A stretch of DNA of 64,000 bases from Burkholderiales bacterium (GTDB lineage: Bacteria; Pseudomonadota; Gammaproteobacteria; Burkholderiales; Casimicrobiaceae): the NCBI GenBank assembly GCA_025927765.1, contig JAICKU010000008.1, positions 1 through 64,000 of the forward strand, given 5' to 3'. Shown in pieces: positions 51,497 to 60,754 of the stretch; positions within the stretch are counted from its first letter, which is position 1; each line of letters starts with the position of its first letter. The position numbers were made by a program, and so were the translations under genes. The notes under the pieces are model-generated. The model was not told where the DNA came from. It saw only the letters and a program-made list of their open reading frames with translations, and made no database searches.

Positions 51497-51964
51497 CTAA
51501 GCCTGCGCGGCCGCGCGCGGCGGCCGTTCGTCATGCAGCACGGCAACCTCGCAGGGCGACGTGCGCTGCTGGCGCACGAGCTCGGCGAGCGTCACCGATT
51601 GGAGGTACGCGAGGATGCAATCGTTGAGGCCCGCCCACAGTCCGTGCGTCATGCACCGGCGATCGTCGTGGCAGTTCTCGCGCCCGCGACACTGCGTCGC
51701 ATCGATGGGCTCGTCGACGGCAAGCATGATGTCCGCGACCGCGAGGCGCTCCGGCGCGCGGCCCAGCGTGTAGCCCCCGCCCGGCCCGCGCACGCTCTCG
51801 ACGAGGCCACTGCGCCGCAGCTTGCAGAAGAGCTGCTCGAGGTACGCGAGCGAGATCTTCTGCCGCTCCGCGATCGCGGACAGCGTCACCGGCCCCGCAC
51901 TGCCGTGCAGCGCGACGTCGAGCATGGCGGTGACCGCGAAGCGTCCCTTGGTCGTCAGGCGCAT
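51497..51964 (-). CDS. iscR: Rrf2-family iron-sulfur regulator IscR
   Basis: 155 residues. The Rrf2 winged helix begins [16 protein letters not shown], with [19 protein letters not shown] as the recognition region and [10 protein letters not shown]. Cluster ligands C92, C98 and C104 lie in [14 protein letters not shown], so it can bind a 2Fe-2S cluster and repress isc transcription when the cluster is available. It leads the isc genes, 47 bases after cysE, with which it may share transcripts. An AT-rich stretch upstream (TTGATGATTTGTTCAAGG) may hold its promoter and self-binding site. Confidence 0.94.
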   Translation of the reverse strand: MRLTTKGRFAVTAMLDVALHGSAGPVTLSAIAERQKISLAYLEQLFCKLRRSGLVESVRGPGGGYTLGRAPERLAVADIMLAVDEPIDATQCRGRENCHDDRRCMTHGLWAGLNDCILAYLQSVTLAELVRQQRTSPCEVAVLHDERPPRAAAQA

Positions 51965-52011
51965 TTCAAGCGTCGATCCTTGAACAAATCATCAACGACG
52001 AACGTTCTCGC

Positions 52012-52767
52012 CTATTCGAACATGCGGTTGATCTGCCGCGGGTCAAATGCATCGGCCACTTCTTTCGCCGACGTGCAGTCGACGCCTTCCTGCTGCAAAA
52101 GCGAGCAGAGCCGATCGAAGCGCTCCTCGGTCGCCGCGGCGTGCTCGAGGAGCTTGTGGATCGCCTGCACGACGGGATCGTCCATGTCGGACGAGATCGC
52201 GTAGGCCGAAAAGCCCAGCTTCGCGGCCTGCGCCTCGTGGCGGTCGCGGTCGGATTCGGTGAGCGTGCGTGCGGGAATGCCGACAGCCGTCGCGCCGGAC
52301 GGGACATCGCGCACCACCACCGCGTTCGAGCCGATCTTCGCCGCGTCGCCGATATGGATCGGTCCGAGGATCTTTGCGCCGGCGCCGACGACGACGCCCC
52401 TGCCGAGCGTCGGGTGCCGCTTGCCCTTGTTCCACGACGTGCCGCCGAGCGTGACGCCGTGATAGAGCGTCGTGTCGTCGCCGATTTCCGCCGTTTCGCC
52501 GACGACGACGCCCATGCCGTGGTCGATGAACACGCGCCGGCCGATGCGCGCGCCGGGATGGATCTCGATGCCGGTCCCGAAGCGGCTCCAGTGCGCGAGC
52601 CAGCGCGCGAGCCAGCGCAGGCCCATCCGCCACGCGGGATGCACGACGACGCGATGCCACACGAGCGCATGCAGGCCCGGGTAGCAGGTCAGTACCTCCC
52701 ACCAGGTGCGCGCCGCGGGGTCGCGCTCGAACACGACACGGATGTCTTCGCGCAGGCGATCGAACAT
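52012..52767 (-). CDS. cysE: serine O-acetyltransferase
   Basis: 251 residues. It acetylates serine to O-acetylserine, the acceptor for sulfide in cysteine synthesis. The protein has the short N-terminus of EpsC/NifP-type enzymes and a left-handed beta-helix with hexapeptide repeats ([42 protein letters not shown]). Catalytic His and Asp lie in FIDHG and in YHGVTLGGT. Cysteine made from its product is the substrate of IscS encoded just downstream, so the order cysE-iscR-iscS makes metabolic sense. Confidence 0.95.
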   Translation of the reverse strand: MFDRLREDIRVVFERDPAARTWWEVLTCYPGLHALVWHRVVVHPAWRMGLRWLARWLAHWSRFGTGIEIHPGARIGRRVFIDHGMGVVVGETAEIGDDTTLYHGVTLGGTSWNKGKRHPTLGRGVVVGAGAKILGPIHIGDAAKIGSNAVVVRDVPSGATAVGIPARTLTESDRDRHEAQAAKLGFSAYAISSDMDDPVVQAIHKLLEHAAATEERFDRLCSLLQQEGVDCTSAKEVADAFDPRQINRMFE

Positions 52768-52882
52768 TCGGCGATTATGCCATTTCCCGAGTTTTTTACT
52801 CGACTATTGCCGATGCGCTGCGTGCCCTTTGCTACACTGGCGCGCGCCGACCGCGCCCTCGCGGCCGAGGAGGACATTCGAG

Positions 52883-53203
52883 ATGCCAACATTGCTTCGT
52901 CGCGCGTGGCTCGTCGTGCCGCTCGCGGCGCTCGCCTGCATGACTGCCGTCGATGCCGGCGCCGCCGATCAGTCGCGGCAGTGCACGAAGGCGCAGCGCA
53001 AGGTCACGAAGGAGCAGAACTGGGCCGTGCGGGCCGAGGCGACGAGCGAGCGCGATCGCAAGGGACGTGCAAGCTGCACCACACCCGAAGTCTGCCAACG
53101 CTACGACGCGCGCCTCGGCGAAATGGAAAAGCGCAAGCTGCGCCACGAGTCGCGGCTCGCGAAATTCAAGGCCGACGCGGCGAAGGCCTGCGCGAGCGGC
53201 TAG
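52883..53203 (+). CDS. small secreted cysteine-containing hypothetical protein
   Basis: 106 residues. A signal peptide (about 1-28, ending DAGA-AD) precedes a highly charged mature part rich in Lys, Arg and Ala with four cysteines (in RQCTK, ASCTT, EVCQR and KACAS). The pattern suggests one or two disulfides in the periplasm. I do not recognise a family. A possible promoter with TTGCCG (52807-52812) and TACACT (52833-52838) is spaced 20 bases, which is loose. AGGAGG precedes the ATG by nine bases. It converges on the DUF3667 gene with a three-base gap. Confidence 0.75.
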   Translation: MPTLLRRAWLVVPLAALACMTAVDAGAADQSRQCTKAQRKVTKEQNWAVRAEATSERDRKGRASCTTPEVCQRYDARLGEMEKRKLRHESRLAKFKADAAKACASG

Positions 53204-53206
53204 CTT

Positions 53207-54145
53207 CTAACGCAGCAGCACCGCGGCCACGACGACCATCGCGGTCGCGACCGCGAAGAGCAGCAGGTAGACGAGCCCGATCACGCCCGCGCGCAGCACC
53301 ACGCCCGGCCATCGGCCGCCGTACACGGCCTTCAGCGCGACGAGCGCGTAGACGAACGCGCCGACGACGAGCACGGTGTGAAGGGGTGCCCACGGCGTCA
53401 CGACGACGAACGTCGCGACGACGAACGCGAACGCATGCAGATGCGCGCCGAACACGAGGTGCGCCGCATAGTGCCGCGGACGATCGGGATGGCGGCCGCG
53501 ACTGCCGGCATAGGCGAGTGCGACCAGCAACGCGAAGAGCGGCAGCAGCGCGATCGCCGCATACGGCGCGTAGCGGAACAATCCGCTCTTCAACTGCTCG
53601 CCCTTCAGGTCGCGCGGCAGCTTGTTGAACGCGTCGAGCCGCTCGCGCACCGGCGCGAAGACCTTTGCCTTGCCGAGATCGATGTCGAGCACGGGCTCGA
53701 CGTCGTCGGCGCCGAGCCGCACCTCGGCCCGCGTCTTCGCGGCGCCGCCGTCCGCAGCGTCGGGTGACTCGAATTGGCGAAACGTCGGTGTGCCGGCCGT
53801 GAGGCGCATCACGGCGAAGAGCACGATCGACAGCGCGACGAAAAGGCGTGCGGGCGCCACGTAGCGCCTGCGGCGGCCGACGAGATACTCGCGCGTCAGG
53901 AAACCGGGGCGCAGCAGCAGCGCCGCGAGCGTGCGCCACATGCGTCCGTCGAAACGGATGTAGCGGCCCGCCGCGTCGCGCAGGAACGCGAAGGCCGACG
54001 GCAGTTCGATGCGCGTCTCCTGTCCGCACGATGGACAGTAATTCCCGGGCGCACCGGCGCCGCAATTGGGGCATGGCCGCATCGCCTCGGCTTCCGGGCG
54101 CACGATGTTGCGCGCGCGTTCGGTGCGCTGCGTGAGGACGTTCAT
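53207..54145 (-). CDS. DUF3667 zinc-ribbon membrane protein
   Basis: 312 residues. An N-terminal zinc ribbon has cysteines 25, 28, 37 and 40 (CPNCGAGAPGNYCPSCG). The conserved DUF3667 segment follows: DGRMWRTLAALLLRPGFLTREYLVGRRRRYV. Membrane helices occur at about 100-116, 200-220, 235-260, and two near the C-terminus. Function is unknown. The ATG overlaps the trmJ stop (ATGA), suggesting coupling. In many Betaproteobacteria trmJ is directly beside cysE; here this gene and the small secreted protein are interposed. Confidence 0.85.
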   Translation of the reverse strand: MNVLTQRTERARNIVRPEAEAMRPCPNCGAGAPGNYCPSCGQETRIELPSAFAFLRDAAGRYIRFDGRMWRTLAALLLRPGFLTREYLVGRRRRYVAPARLFVALSIVLFAVMRLTAGTPTFRQFESPDAADGGAAKTRAEVRLGADDVEPVLDIDLGKAKVFAPVRERLDAFNKLPRDLKGEQLKSGLFRYAPYAAIALLPLFALLVALAYAGSRGRHPDRPRHYAAHLVFGAHLHAFAFVVATFVVVTPWAPLHTVLVVGAFVYALVALKAVYGGRWPGVVLRAGVIGLVYLLLFAVATAMVVVAAVLLR

Positions 54146-54879
54146 CGCGGTTCGCGCGCGCAGACGTCGTCGATGCGTGCGAGCACGCCGCGCAGGATGT
54201 TCACTTCCTCGTGCTCGAGGCCCGAGCGCGAGAACAGGCGCCGCAGCCGCGTCATCAGCCGCCGGGGCCGCTCGGGATCGTAGAAGCCGAGCGTGCGCAG
54301 CGTCGCGAGCGCGTGCGCGTACAGCGCCTCGATCTCGTCGTGCGTCGCGGTGGCGAAGCGACGCGCCTCGGGCACGTCGCCGCCCACGGCGGCCATGCGT
54401 AATTCCCAGGTCGCGACCTGCACGGCCGCCGCGAGGTTGAGCGAGCCGTACTCGGGATTCGCGGCGATCGTCGCGGCATGGGTACAGCGCAGCAGCTGCT
54501 CGTTCGAAAGCCCCGACATCTCGGTGCCGAACACGAAGGCAACATCGCCGCCGACGGTCGCTGCGACCGCGCGCGCGGCCGCGTCGCGCAGCGGCAGCAC
54601 GCGGCCGGCGAACTTGCGCGAGCGTGCAGTCATGGCGACCGAGAGCACGCTGCCTTCGAGCGCCTCGTCGAGCGTGTCGACGACGCGCGCGCGCTCGAGC
54701 ACGTGTGTCGCACCGGCGGCAAGCGCCGTGGCATCGGCGTGCGGGAAGTGCTTCGGGCGCACGAGCGCGAGGCGCGTGAGGCCCATCGTCAGCATCGCGC
54801 GCGCCGCCGCGCCGATGTTCGCGGCAAGGCTCGTTTCGACGAGCACGATGCGGATGCGGCCGAGGGCTGGCGCGGGCAT
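54142..54879 (-). CDS. trmJ: tRNA (cytidine/uridine-2'-O)-methyltransferase TrmJ
   Basis: 245 residues. A SPOUT-fold enzyme that methylates the ribose of nucleotide 32 in several tRNAs. The start RIRIVLVETSLAANIGAAARAM is the family signature, and the knotted SAM site contains VAFVFGTEMSGLSNEQL and PEYGSLNLAAAVQVATWEL. A C-terminal helical extension (about 165-245) is normal for TrmJ. ATG 54879 is only 16 bases from the divergent suhB ATG. The 3' end overlaps the DUF3667 gene. Confidence 0.94.
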   Translation of the reverse strand: MPAPALGRIRIVLVETSLAANIGAAARAMLTMGLTRLALVRPKHFPHADATALAAGATHVLERARVVDTLDEALEGSVLSVAMTARSRKFAGRVLPLRDAAARAVAATVGGDVAFVFGTEMSGLSNEQLLRCTHAATIAANPEYGSLNLAAAVQVATWELRMAAVGGDVPEARRFATATHDEIEALYAHALATLRTLGFYDPERPRRLMTRLRRLFSRSGLEHEEVNILRGVLARIDDVCAREPR

Positions 54880-54883
54880 TCCG

Positions 54884-54889
54884 TAGAAT
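54884..54889 (+). promoter_or_regulatory. candidate -10 element for suhB
   Basis: TAGAAT lies in the 16-base gap between trmJ and suhB and ends six bases before the suhB ATG. The remainder of the promoter would be inside trmJ. A start at the ATG itself would give a leaderless message. Confidence 0.35.
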
Positions 54890-54895
54890 AGCGGA

Positions 54896-55710
<815 letters not shown>

Positions 55711-55720
<10 letters not shown>

Positions 55721-55739
55721 GGTCCGACCCTACTTTTCC
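55711..55739. repeat. 29-base palindrome shared by two convergent stop codons
   Basis: GGAAAAGTAGGGTC (55711-55724), a central C, and GACCCTACTTTTCC (55726-55739) are perfect 14-base complements. suhB ends GAA AAG TAG on the plus strand and the AI-2E gene ends GAA AAG TAG on the minus strand, both in this palindrome. It looks like the outer arms of the GGGTCGGACTCC element joined after loss of the inner stem. The hairpin flanked by A-runs and T-runs would work as a bidirectional terminator. Confidence 0.85.
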
Positions 55740-56842
55740 CGCTCCACGCTCCGAAGCTCGGCCCACTCGGCAATCAGCGCGTAGCCGACCGCGAGCAGCA
55801 CGGGTCCGAGGAACACGCCGATCGCACCGAACGCGATCGCGCCGCCGAGCACGCCGAGCAGCACGAGCAGGAACGGCAGCACCGCGCCGCGGCTGATGAT
55901 GAGCGGCTTGATCACGTTGTCGATCGTCGACACGGCGAACACCCCCCACAGCAGCACGAAGATCCCCCACGCGGTCTCGCCCGAATTGATGAGCCACAGG
56001 CCCGCCGGCGCCCATACGAGCGGCGGTCCGACGGGCACCGGCGACAGCACGAACGTGAGGAGGCCGAGAAGCGGCGCCGCGGCGATGCCGGCGATCCAGA
56101 AGCCGATCGCCGCGACCACGCCCTGCACGAGTGCGGTGCCGAGGATGCCGAGCACCACGCCGCGCACGGTCAGCGTGGCGACGGTGGCAAGATGCGCGCC
56201 GCGCTCGCCCGCGATGCGCCGCGCCGCCACCTGCAGCCGCTCGGCGATCGCGTAGCCGTCGCGAAACATGAACCACGCGATGAAGATCGACAGCGCGAGC
56301 TGCAGCAGCGCGCCGACCACCGACGCGCCCGAGGCCACCGCGAACTTGCGCAGCGGATCGAGGTACTGCGACAGCACCGCGAGCATTTGCGCGGTGTCGT
56401 GCGCCATGCCGTTCCAGTACGCGGCGATCGTCGCGCCGATCCAGGGCAGCGACGCGATCCAAGGCGGCGCTTCCGGCGGCCCGCCCGCGAGCGCCGCCCT
56501 CACCCACGCCACCACGCGCTCGGCGTTGTCCGCGATCGTCGCGCCCACGACGACGAACGGCGCGAGCATCAGGAGGGCGAGCACGAGCACCATCGCGAGC
56601 GCGGCGAGCGCATCGCGGCCGCCGAGGCGCACGTGCAGGCGCACGTAGAGCGGCCACGTCGTCGTGCACAGGATCGCCGCCCAGACGAGCGCGGTCAGGA
56701 ACGGCTGCAGCACGAGGTAGCAGCCGCCGATCAGCATCGCCAGCACGGCAAGCGTCAGGATCTGGTCGATCCGCGAAGGCGCTTCAACGACGCTTCGCGC
56801 TTCCCGCTGCGCGGCCTCCTCGGGATGCCCTTTCAGATGCAT
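55730..56842 (-). CDS. AI-2E family transporter (permease)
   Basis: 370 residues with seven or eight membrane helices: paired helices at about 27-65, one at 80-105, then a soluble part (105-150), and four to five in the C-terminal half (for example ALVQGVVAAIGFWIAGI, LLGLLTFVLSPVPVGPPLVW, FAVSTIDNVIKPLIISRG). The PVGPPLVW and DNVIKPLII blocks are typical of the AI-2E/PerM family. Members have been linked to autoinducer-2 export or Na+/H+ exchange, so the substrate is open. Converges with suhB, and the hybrid kinase gene precedes it by 69 bases. Confidence 0.9.
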   Translation of the reverse strand: MHLKGHPEEAAQREARSVVEAPSRIDQILTLAVLAMLIGGCYLVLQPFLTALVWAAILCTTTWPLYVRLHVRLGGRDALAALAMVLVLALLMLAPFVVVGATIADNAERVVAWVRAALAGGPPEAPPWIASLPWIGATIAAYWNGMAHDTAQMLAVLSQYLDPLRKFAVASGASVVGALLQLALSIFIAWFMFRDGYAIAERLQVAARRIAGERGAHLATVATLTVRGVVLGILGTALVQGVVAAIGFWIAGIAAAPLLGLLTFVLSPVPVGPPLVWAPAGLWLINSGETAWGIFVLLWGVFAVSTIDNVIKPLIISRGAVLPFLLVLLGVLGGAIAFGAIGVFLGPVLLAVGYALIAEWAELRSVEREK

Positions 56843-56911
56843 TGCAGTTCCCTCCGCGCTTTGCGCTTCGGGGCTCGTTCGCCCTTGGGGCGGCCCGTCG
56901 GGCTCACCTGA

Positions 56912-59542
56912 TCACGCCCGACGCGGTGCGTCGGCAAGAATGGCTTCGATGCGCGCGTCGAGTTGCTCGAGGTCGACCGGCTTCACGAGGTAGCCGTCGA
57001 AGCCCGCCTCGCGCGCCTGTTCCGTGTCTCCGGGCTGGCCGTAGCCCGTGATCGCGAGGAGCTTCGCGCGCCGCGCGACGGGATCGGCGTGCAGCTTCTT
57101 CGCGAGCTCGTACCCGGTCATGCCGGGCAGGCCGATGTCGAGCAGGATCACGTCGGGATCGAACGCGTGCGCGCGCTCCATCGCCTCGGCGGGGTTGTGT
57201 GCGGTCTTTACGTCGTAGGCGTTGAGCGAAAGCAGCGTAGCGATCGCATCCGCGGCGTCGACGTTGTCGTCGACCACGAGCAGCTTCCGCGCAGTCGCCG
57301 TCGCACGCGGCGCCCCCTGCTCGCCCGTCGTTGCGATGTCCGCCGCGCCGGGCAACCGCAGCACGAACGTGCTCCCGCGACCCCTGCCTTCGCTCGCCGC
57401 GTCGATGCTGCCGCCGGACAGGCGCGCGAGCCGCGCGACGATCGCGAGGCCCGTACCGAGCCGATGCGAGTTGTCGATGCCGGCATTGTCGAAGAGGTCG
57501 AACAGGATCGGCTGCAAGGCTTCGTCGATGCCGGCACCCGTGTCGTGCACGTCGATCTCCACGTCGCCGTCGACGCTCTTCGCGGTGATGCCGATCTCGC
57601 CGCCCTGCGGCGTGTGCTTCGAGGCGTTGCCGATCAGGATCGACAGCATCTGCTCGACGCGCTCGGCGTCGCCCTGCACGTGCACGCCCGGCTCGACGTC
57701 GATCGCGACCTGCTGGCCGCGGTCGCGCATGGCCGCGGCATGACGCGCGGTCGCGCGCTCGACGGCGGCTTCGACGTCGACCCGCCCGATGTCGAGCTGC
57801 ACGTTGCCGCTGTCCAGTCGCGAGAGGTCGAGAAGATCGTCGACGAGCCCGGCGAGACGTGCGCAGTTGCGCTCGATGATCTCCTGCGCGCGTTGCACGC
57901 GCGGGTCGTTGCCGGCGGGCATGCGTTGCAAAAGCTCGATCGAGCTTCGGATCGGCGCGAGCGGGTTGCGCAGTTCATGCGCGAGCGACGCCAGGAACGC
58001 GGTGCGGCGCTGCTCGAACAAGCCGCGCGTCGTCGCCGCCTCCTTGCGATCGGTCACGTCGAGCACCGCGCCGATGTACCCGGCGAAATGCGCGTCGCCG
58101 TCGAAGCGCGGCGCGCCGTGGTCGAGCACCCAGCGGTACTGGCCATCGTGCCGCCGCAGCCGGTATTCGAGCGTGAACGACGTGCGCGCCTCGAACGCGT
58201 CGGCGAACGCCGCCTGCCGCGGACCGAAGTCCTCGGGGTGGATGCAGGCGGTCCAGCCATCGCCGAGCTCCTCGTCTTCTCGGCGACCGGTGAACGCGAG
58301 CCACGCGGGATTGACGTAGACGTAGGCGCGATTCTCGTCCGACATCCACACCGGCAGCGGCATCTGGTCGGCCAGCACGCGAAAGCGCGCTTCGCTTTCC
58401 TCGAGCGCGGCGCGCGCACGCCGCGCTTCGGTCGTGTCGTGGAACACGAGCACGAAGCCCGCGGGCGCATCGTTGCGCCCGCGCAGCGGACGCACCTTCG
58501 ACGCGACCGCGCGCTCGGTGCCGTCGCGCGCGACGAGCAGCATGCCCGCGGTCGCATCCGCCTGCTCTTCCTCGACCGACAGCGTGGTGTTGCGCCGCGT
58601 GCTCTCGTCGATCGTGCGGAAGATTCGCGACAGCGGCTTGCCGACCGCCTCGGCAGCGGGCCACCCGGTCAGCGCCACCGCGCAGTGGTTGACGAACGTC
58701 ACCGTCCACTGCGCGTCGGTCGCGATCACCGCGTCCGCGATCGATTGCAGCGTCACCTGCATGCGATCGCGCTCCGCTGCGAGGTCGCGTCGCGCGCGCT
58801 CGAGGCCCGCTTCGCGCGCGAGCACTTCGCGGGCGAGCGTCTGCGCGCGCTCGCGCGAGGCGCGCAGCGCCGACGCGATGCCGCCGATGCAGAGCGCAGC
58901 GGCGCAATAGAGCCCGAGCTGCACCGCGTCGTCCACGCCGAGCACGCCGAAGCGATCGCGCGGCGACAGGTATGCGTACCAGGAAATGCCCGCGCCGAGC
59001 AGCGTCGCCAGGGCGGCGGGCCCGAGGCCGCCGTACCACGCGGCGAAGGCCACCGACAGCAGAAGGGGCGCGTACGTCACCTGCTGGCCGAGCAGCGGAT
59101 CGAGCAGGATGCGCACGCCCCAGGCGGCGATGCAGGCAAGCACCGCGACGACGTACGCCCAGGCGACGTTCGCGAGCACCGGCTTCGGCGGGACGATGGG
59201 CTCGCTCGCCTCCTCGTCGTCTTCGAGGTCCGCCTCGCCCGACCCGAGCGAGTTCAGGATCCACGCCACGACGAACGCGACGACGGCAGGCAAGCCAAGG
59301 CCGAGGCCCGCGACGGTGAGGGCCACGAGCAGGTCGTCGACGCCGACCGTGCGAAACACCGCCCACACGATGACGGCGCCGCTCGCGACGAGGAATGCGC
59401 CCCCGATCCACGTGAGTCCCTGGGCGATCTGCGAAAGCGTACGGTCGCGTTCCAAATTGGCGCTGATCCTCGTGCTGCGAACAGGTGACGGCGCCAGGCA
59501 CTGCGACAAGACGCCGTCGATTGCGCGGCGCGCGACGCGCAC
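56912..59542 (-). CDS. hybrid sensor histidine kinase with two PAS domains and receiver
   Basis: Up to 876 residues. An N-terminal membrane region (six or so helices, about 42-215) resembles the DUF4118 sensor module of KdpD-type proteins (LLLSVAFAAWYGGLGPAALA). It is followed by a coiled coil, two PAS domains (about 255-365 and 375-500, the latter with a PAC-like YRWVLDHGAP), a HisKA domain with phospho-accepting His in LAHELRNPL, an ATPase domain with NASKHTP, DTGAGID and GTGLAIV, and a C-terminal receiver with LLVVDD, phospho-acceptor LLDIGLPG and VKPVD. No partner regulator is next to it. The start is uncertain: GTG 59542 or TTG 59455. Confidence 0.88.
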   Translation of the reverse strand: MRVARRAIDGVLSQCLAPSPVRSTRISANLERDRTLSQIAQGLTWIGGAFLVASGAVIVWAVFRTVGVDDLLVALTVAGLGLGLPAVVAFVVAWILNSLGSGEADLEDDEEASEPIVPPKPVLANVAWAYVVAVLACIAAWGVRILLDPLLGQQVTYAPLLLSVAFAAWYGGLGPAALATLLGAGISWYAYLSPRDRFGVLGVDDAVQLGLYCAAALCIGGIASALRASRERAQTLAREVLAREAGLERARRDLAAERDRMQVTLQSIADAVIATDAQWTVTFVNHCAVALTGWPAAEAVGKPLSRIFRTIDESTRRNTTLSVEEEQADATAGMLLVARDGTERAVASKVRPLRGRNDAPAGFVLVFHDTTEARRARAALEESEARFRVLADQMPLPVWMSDENRAYVYVNPAWLAFTGRREDEELGDGWTACIHPEDFGPRQAAFADAFEARTSFTLEYRLRRHDGQYRWVLDHGAPRFDGDAHFAGYIGAVLDVTDRKEAATTRGLFEQRRTAFLASLAHELRNPLAPIRSSIELLQRMPAGNDPRVQRAQEIIERNCARLAGLVDDLLDLSRLDSGNVQLDIGRVDVEAAVERATARHAAAMRDRGQQVAIDVEPGVHVQGDAERVEQMLSILIGNASKHTPQGGEIGITAKSVDGDVEIDVHDTGAGIDEALQPILFDLFDNAGIDNSHRLGTGLAIVARLARLSGGSIDAASEGRGRGSTFVLRLPGAADIATTGEQGAPRATATARKLLVVDDNVDAADAIATLLSLNAYDVKTAHNPAEAMERAHAFDPDVILLDIGLPGMTGYELAKKLHADPVARRAKLLAITGYGQPGDTEQAREAGFDGYLVKPVDLEQLDARIEAILADAPRRA

Positions 59543-59563
59543 CGCGAAGTCCCATTGTATCGG

Positions 59564-60754
59564 TCAGCTGGCGCTTGCCCCGCCGGGCCTCCCCGCGAGG
59601 CGGACGGGCGGCGCCGCGCCCCGTGCGCGGGCCGGGTGCTGCGACGACGCGAGAGTTTGCAGCAGATCGCCCATGCGGCTTGCGCATGCGCGTTGCGGCC
59701 ACGTTGCGAGCGCGTGCTCGCGCGCTCGCGCGCCGATCGCGGCCGCCCAGGGTGGGTCGTCGAGCAGCCCGTCGACAGCGATCGCGAGATTGCGCGCGCT
59801 GCCGGGGTCGACCAGGAGTCCGGTACGAAGATGGGCGATCAGCTCGGGTACGCCGCCGACCGACGTCGCGACGACCGGCAGCCCGGCCGCCATGCCTTCC
59901 ATGAGCGCGAGCGGCATGCCTTCGGCGTACGAGGGCACGACGAGCGCGGTGAGCGAGGGCAACAGCGGCAGCGCGTCCCGCGTCTCGCCCATGAAGCGAA
60001 CGTACGCGTCGAGGCCGAGCAGGTGTACTTCGGCTTCGAGACGCTCGCGCATCAGCCCGTCGCCGATCACGACGAAGCGGGCACGCGCATGCTTCGGCAG
60101 CAGCTCGGCGACCATGCGCACGAAGAGGTCCGGACCCTTCTCGGGCGACAGGCGTCCCACGAAGGCCACGAGCGGCGCATCGGCGGGAAAGCCCAGCCGC
60201 GTCGCGAACGCGCCGGGCGCTTCGCCGCGATCGGCCGCGGGCACGCCGTTTTGCACGAGGTGCAGGCGGTCGCGCGCGACGCCGATGGCGAGCGCATGGC
60301 TTTCCGCGGCCCGGCATACGACGCTCATGTGCATCGCGTCGGACATCCGGTGCGCCTCGAGGTCGAGCATCGGCACGCCGCGGCCGTGGATCGTCGCGAG
60401 GCCGGGACGCTCGGTCAGCGACGAGACGAGGGACGCGAGCGCGTGCGCGTTCGCGAGGTGCGCATGCATGACGTCGACGTCGTGGTCGACGACGAACTGC
60501 GCAGCGAGTTCGATCGTGAGCCACGGCGGATCGTCGCGGATCGGTGCGATCAGCACGTCGGCGCCAGCCTCGCGCAGCGCCTCGGTCACGTGGCTTTCGA
60601 ACGGACACAACGCAGTGACATGGATGTCGCTGCGTGACCATTCGCGCACGAGCCGCACGACGTAGGTTTCCATGCCGCCGACGATCGCGTTGCCGAGGAT
60701 CTCCAGCACGTGCAGCGGGCGCGCTGCCGCGCCGGCCTGCGCGTCGCGCGTCAT
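59564..60754 (-). CDS. GT4-type glycosyltransferase
   Basis: 396 residues. Two Rossmann-like halves: the N-terminal half has EILGNAIVGGMETYVVRLVREW and DVMHAHLANAHALAS, the C-terminal half VAFVGRLSPEKGPDLFVRMV and the nucleotide-sugar motif EGMPLALMEGMAAGLPVVAT (E-x7-E). It would transfer a sugar from a nucleotide donor to a lipid-linked or glycan acceptor at the inner membrane face. Donor and acceptor are not deducible. Its ATG overlaps the amidohydrolase stop (ATGA), so the two are translated together. Confidence 0.9.
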   Translation of the reverse strand: MTRDAQAGAAARPLHVLEILGNAIVGGMETYVVRLVREWSRSDIHVTALCPFESHVTEALREAGADVLIAPIRDDPPWLTIELAAQFVVDHDVDVMHAHLANAHALASLVSSLTERPGLATIHGRGVPMLDLEAHRMSDAMHMSVVCRAAESHALAIGVARDRLHLVQNGVPAADRGEAPGAFATRLGFPADAPLVAFVGRLSPEKGPDLFVRMVAELLPKHARARFVVIGDGLMRERLEAEVHLLGLDAYVRFMGETRDALPLLPSLTALVVPSYAEGMPLALMEGMAAGLPVVATSVGGVPELIAHLRTGLLVDPGSARNLAIAVDGLLDDPPWAAAIGARAREHALATWPQRACASRMGDLLQTLASSQHPARARGAAPPVRLAGRPGGASAS

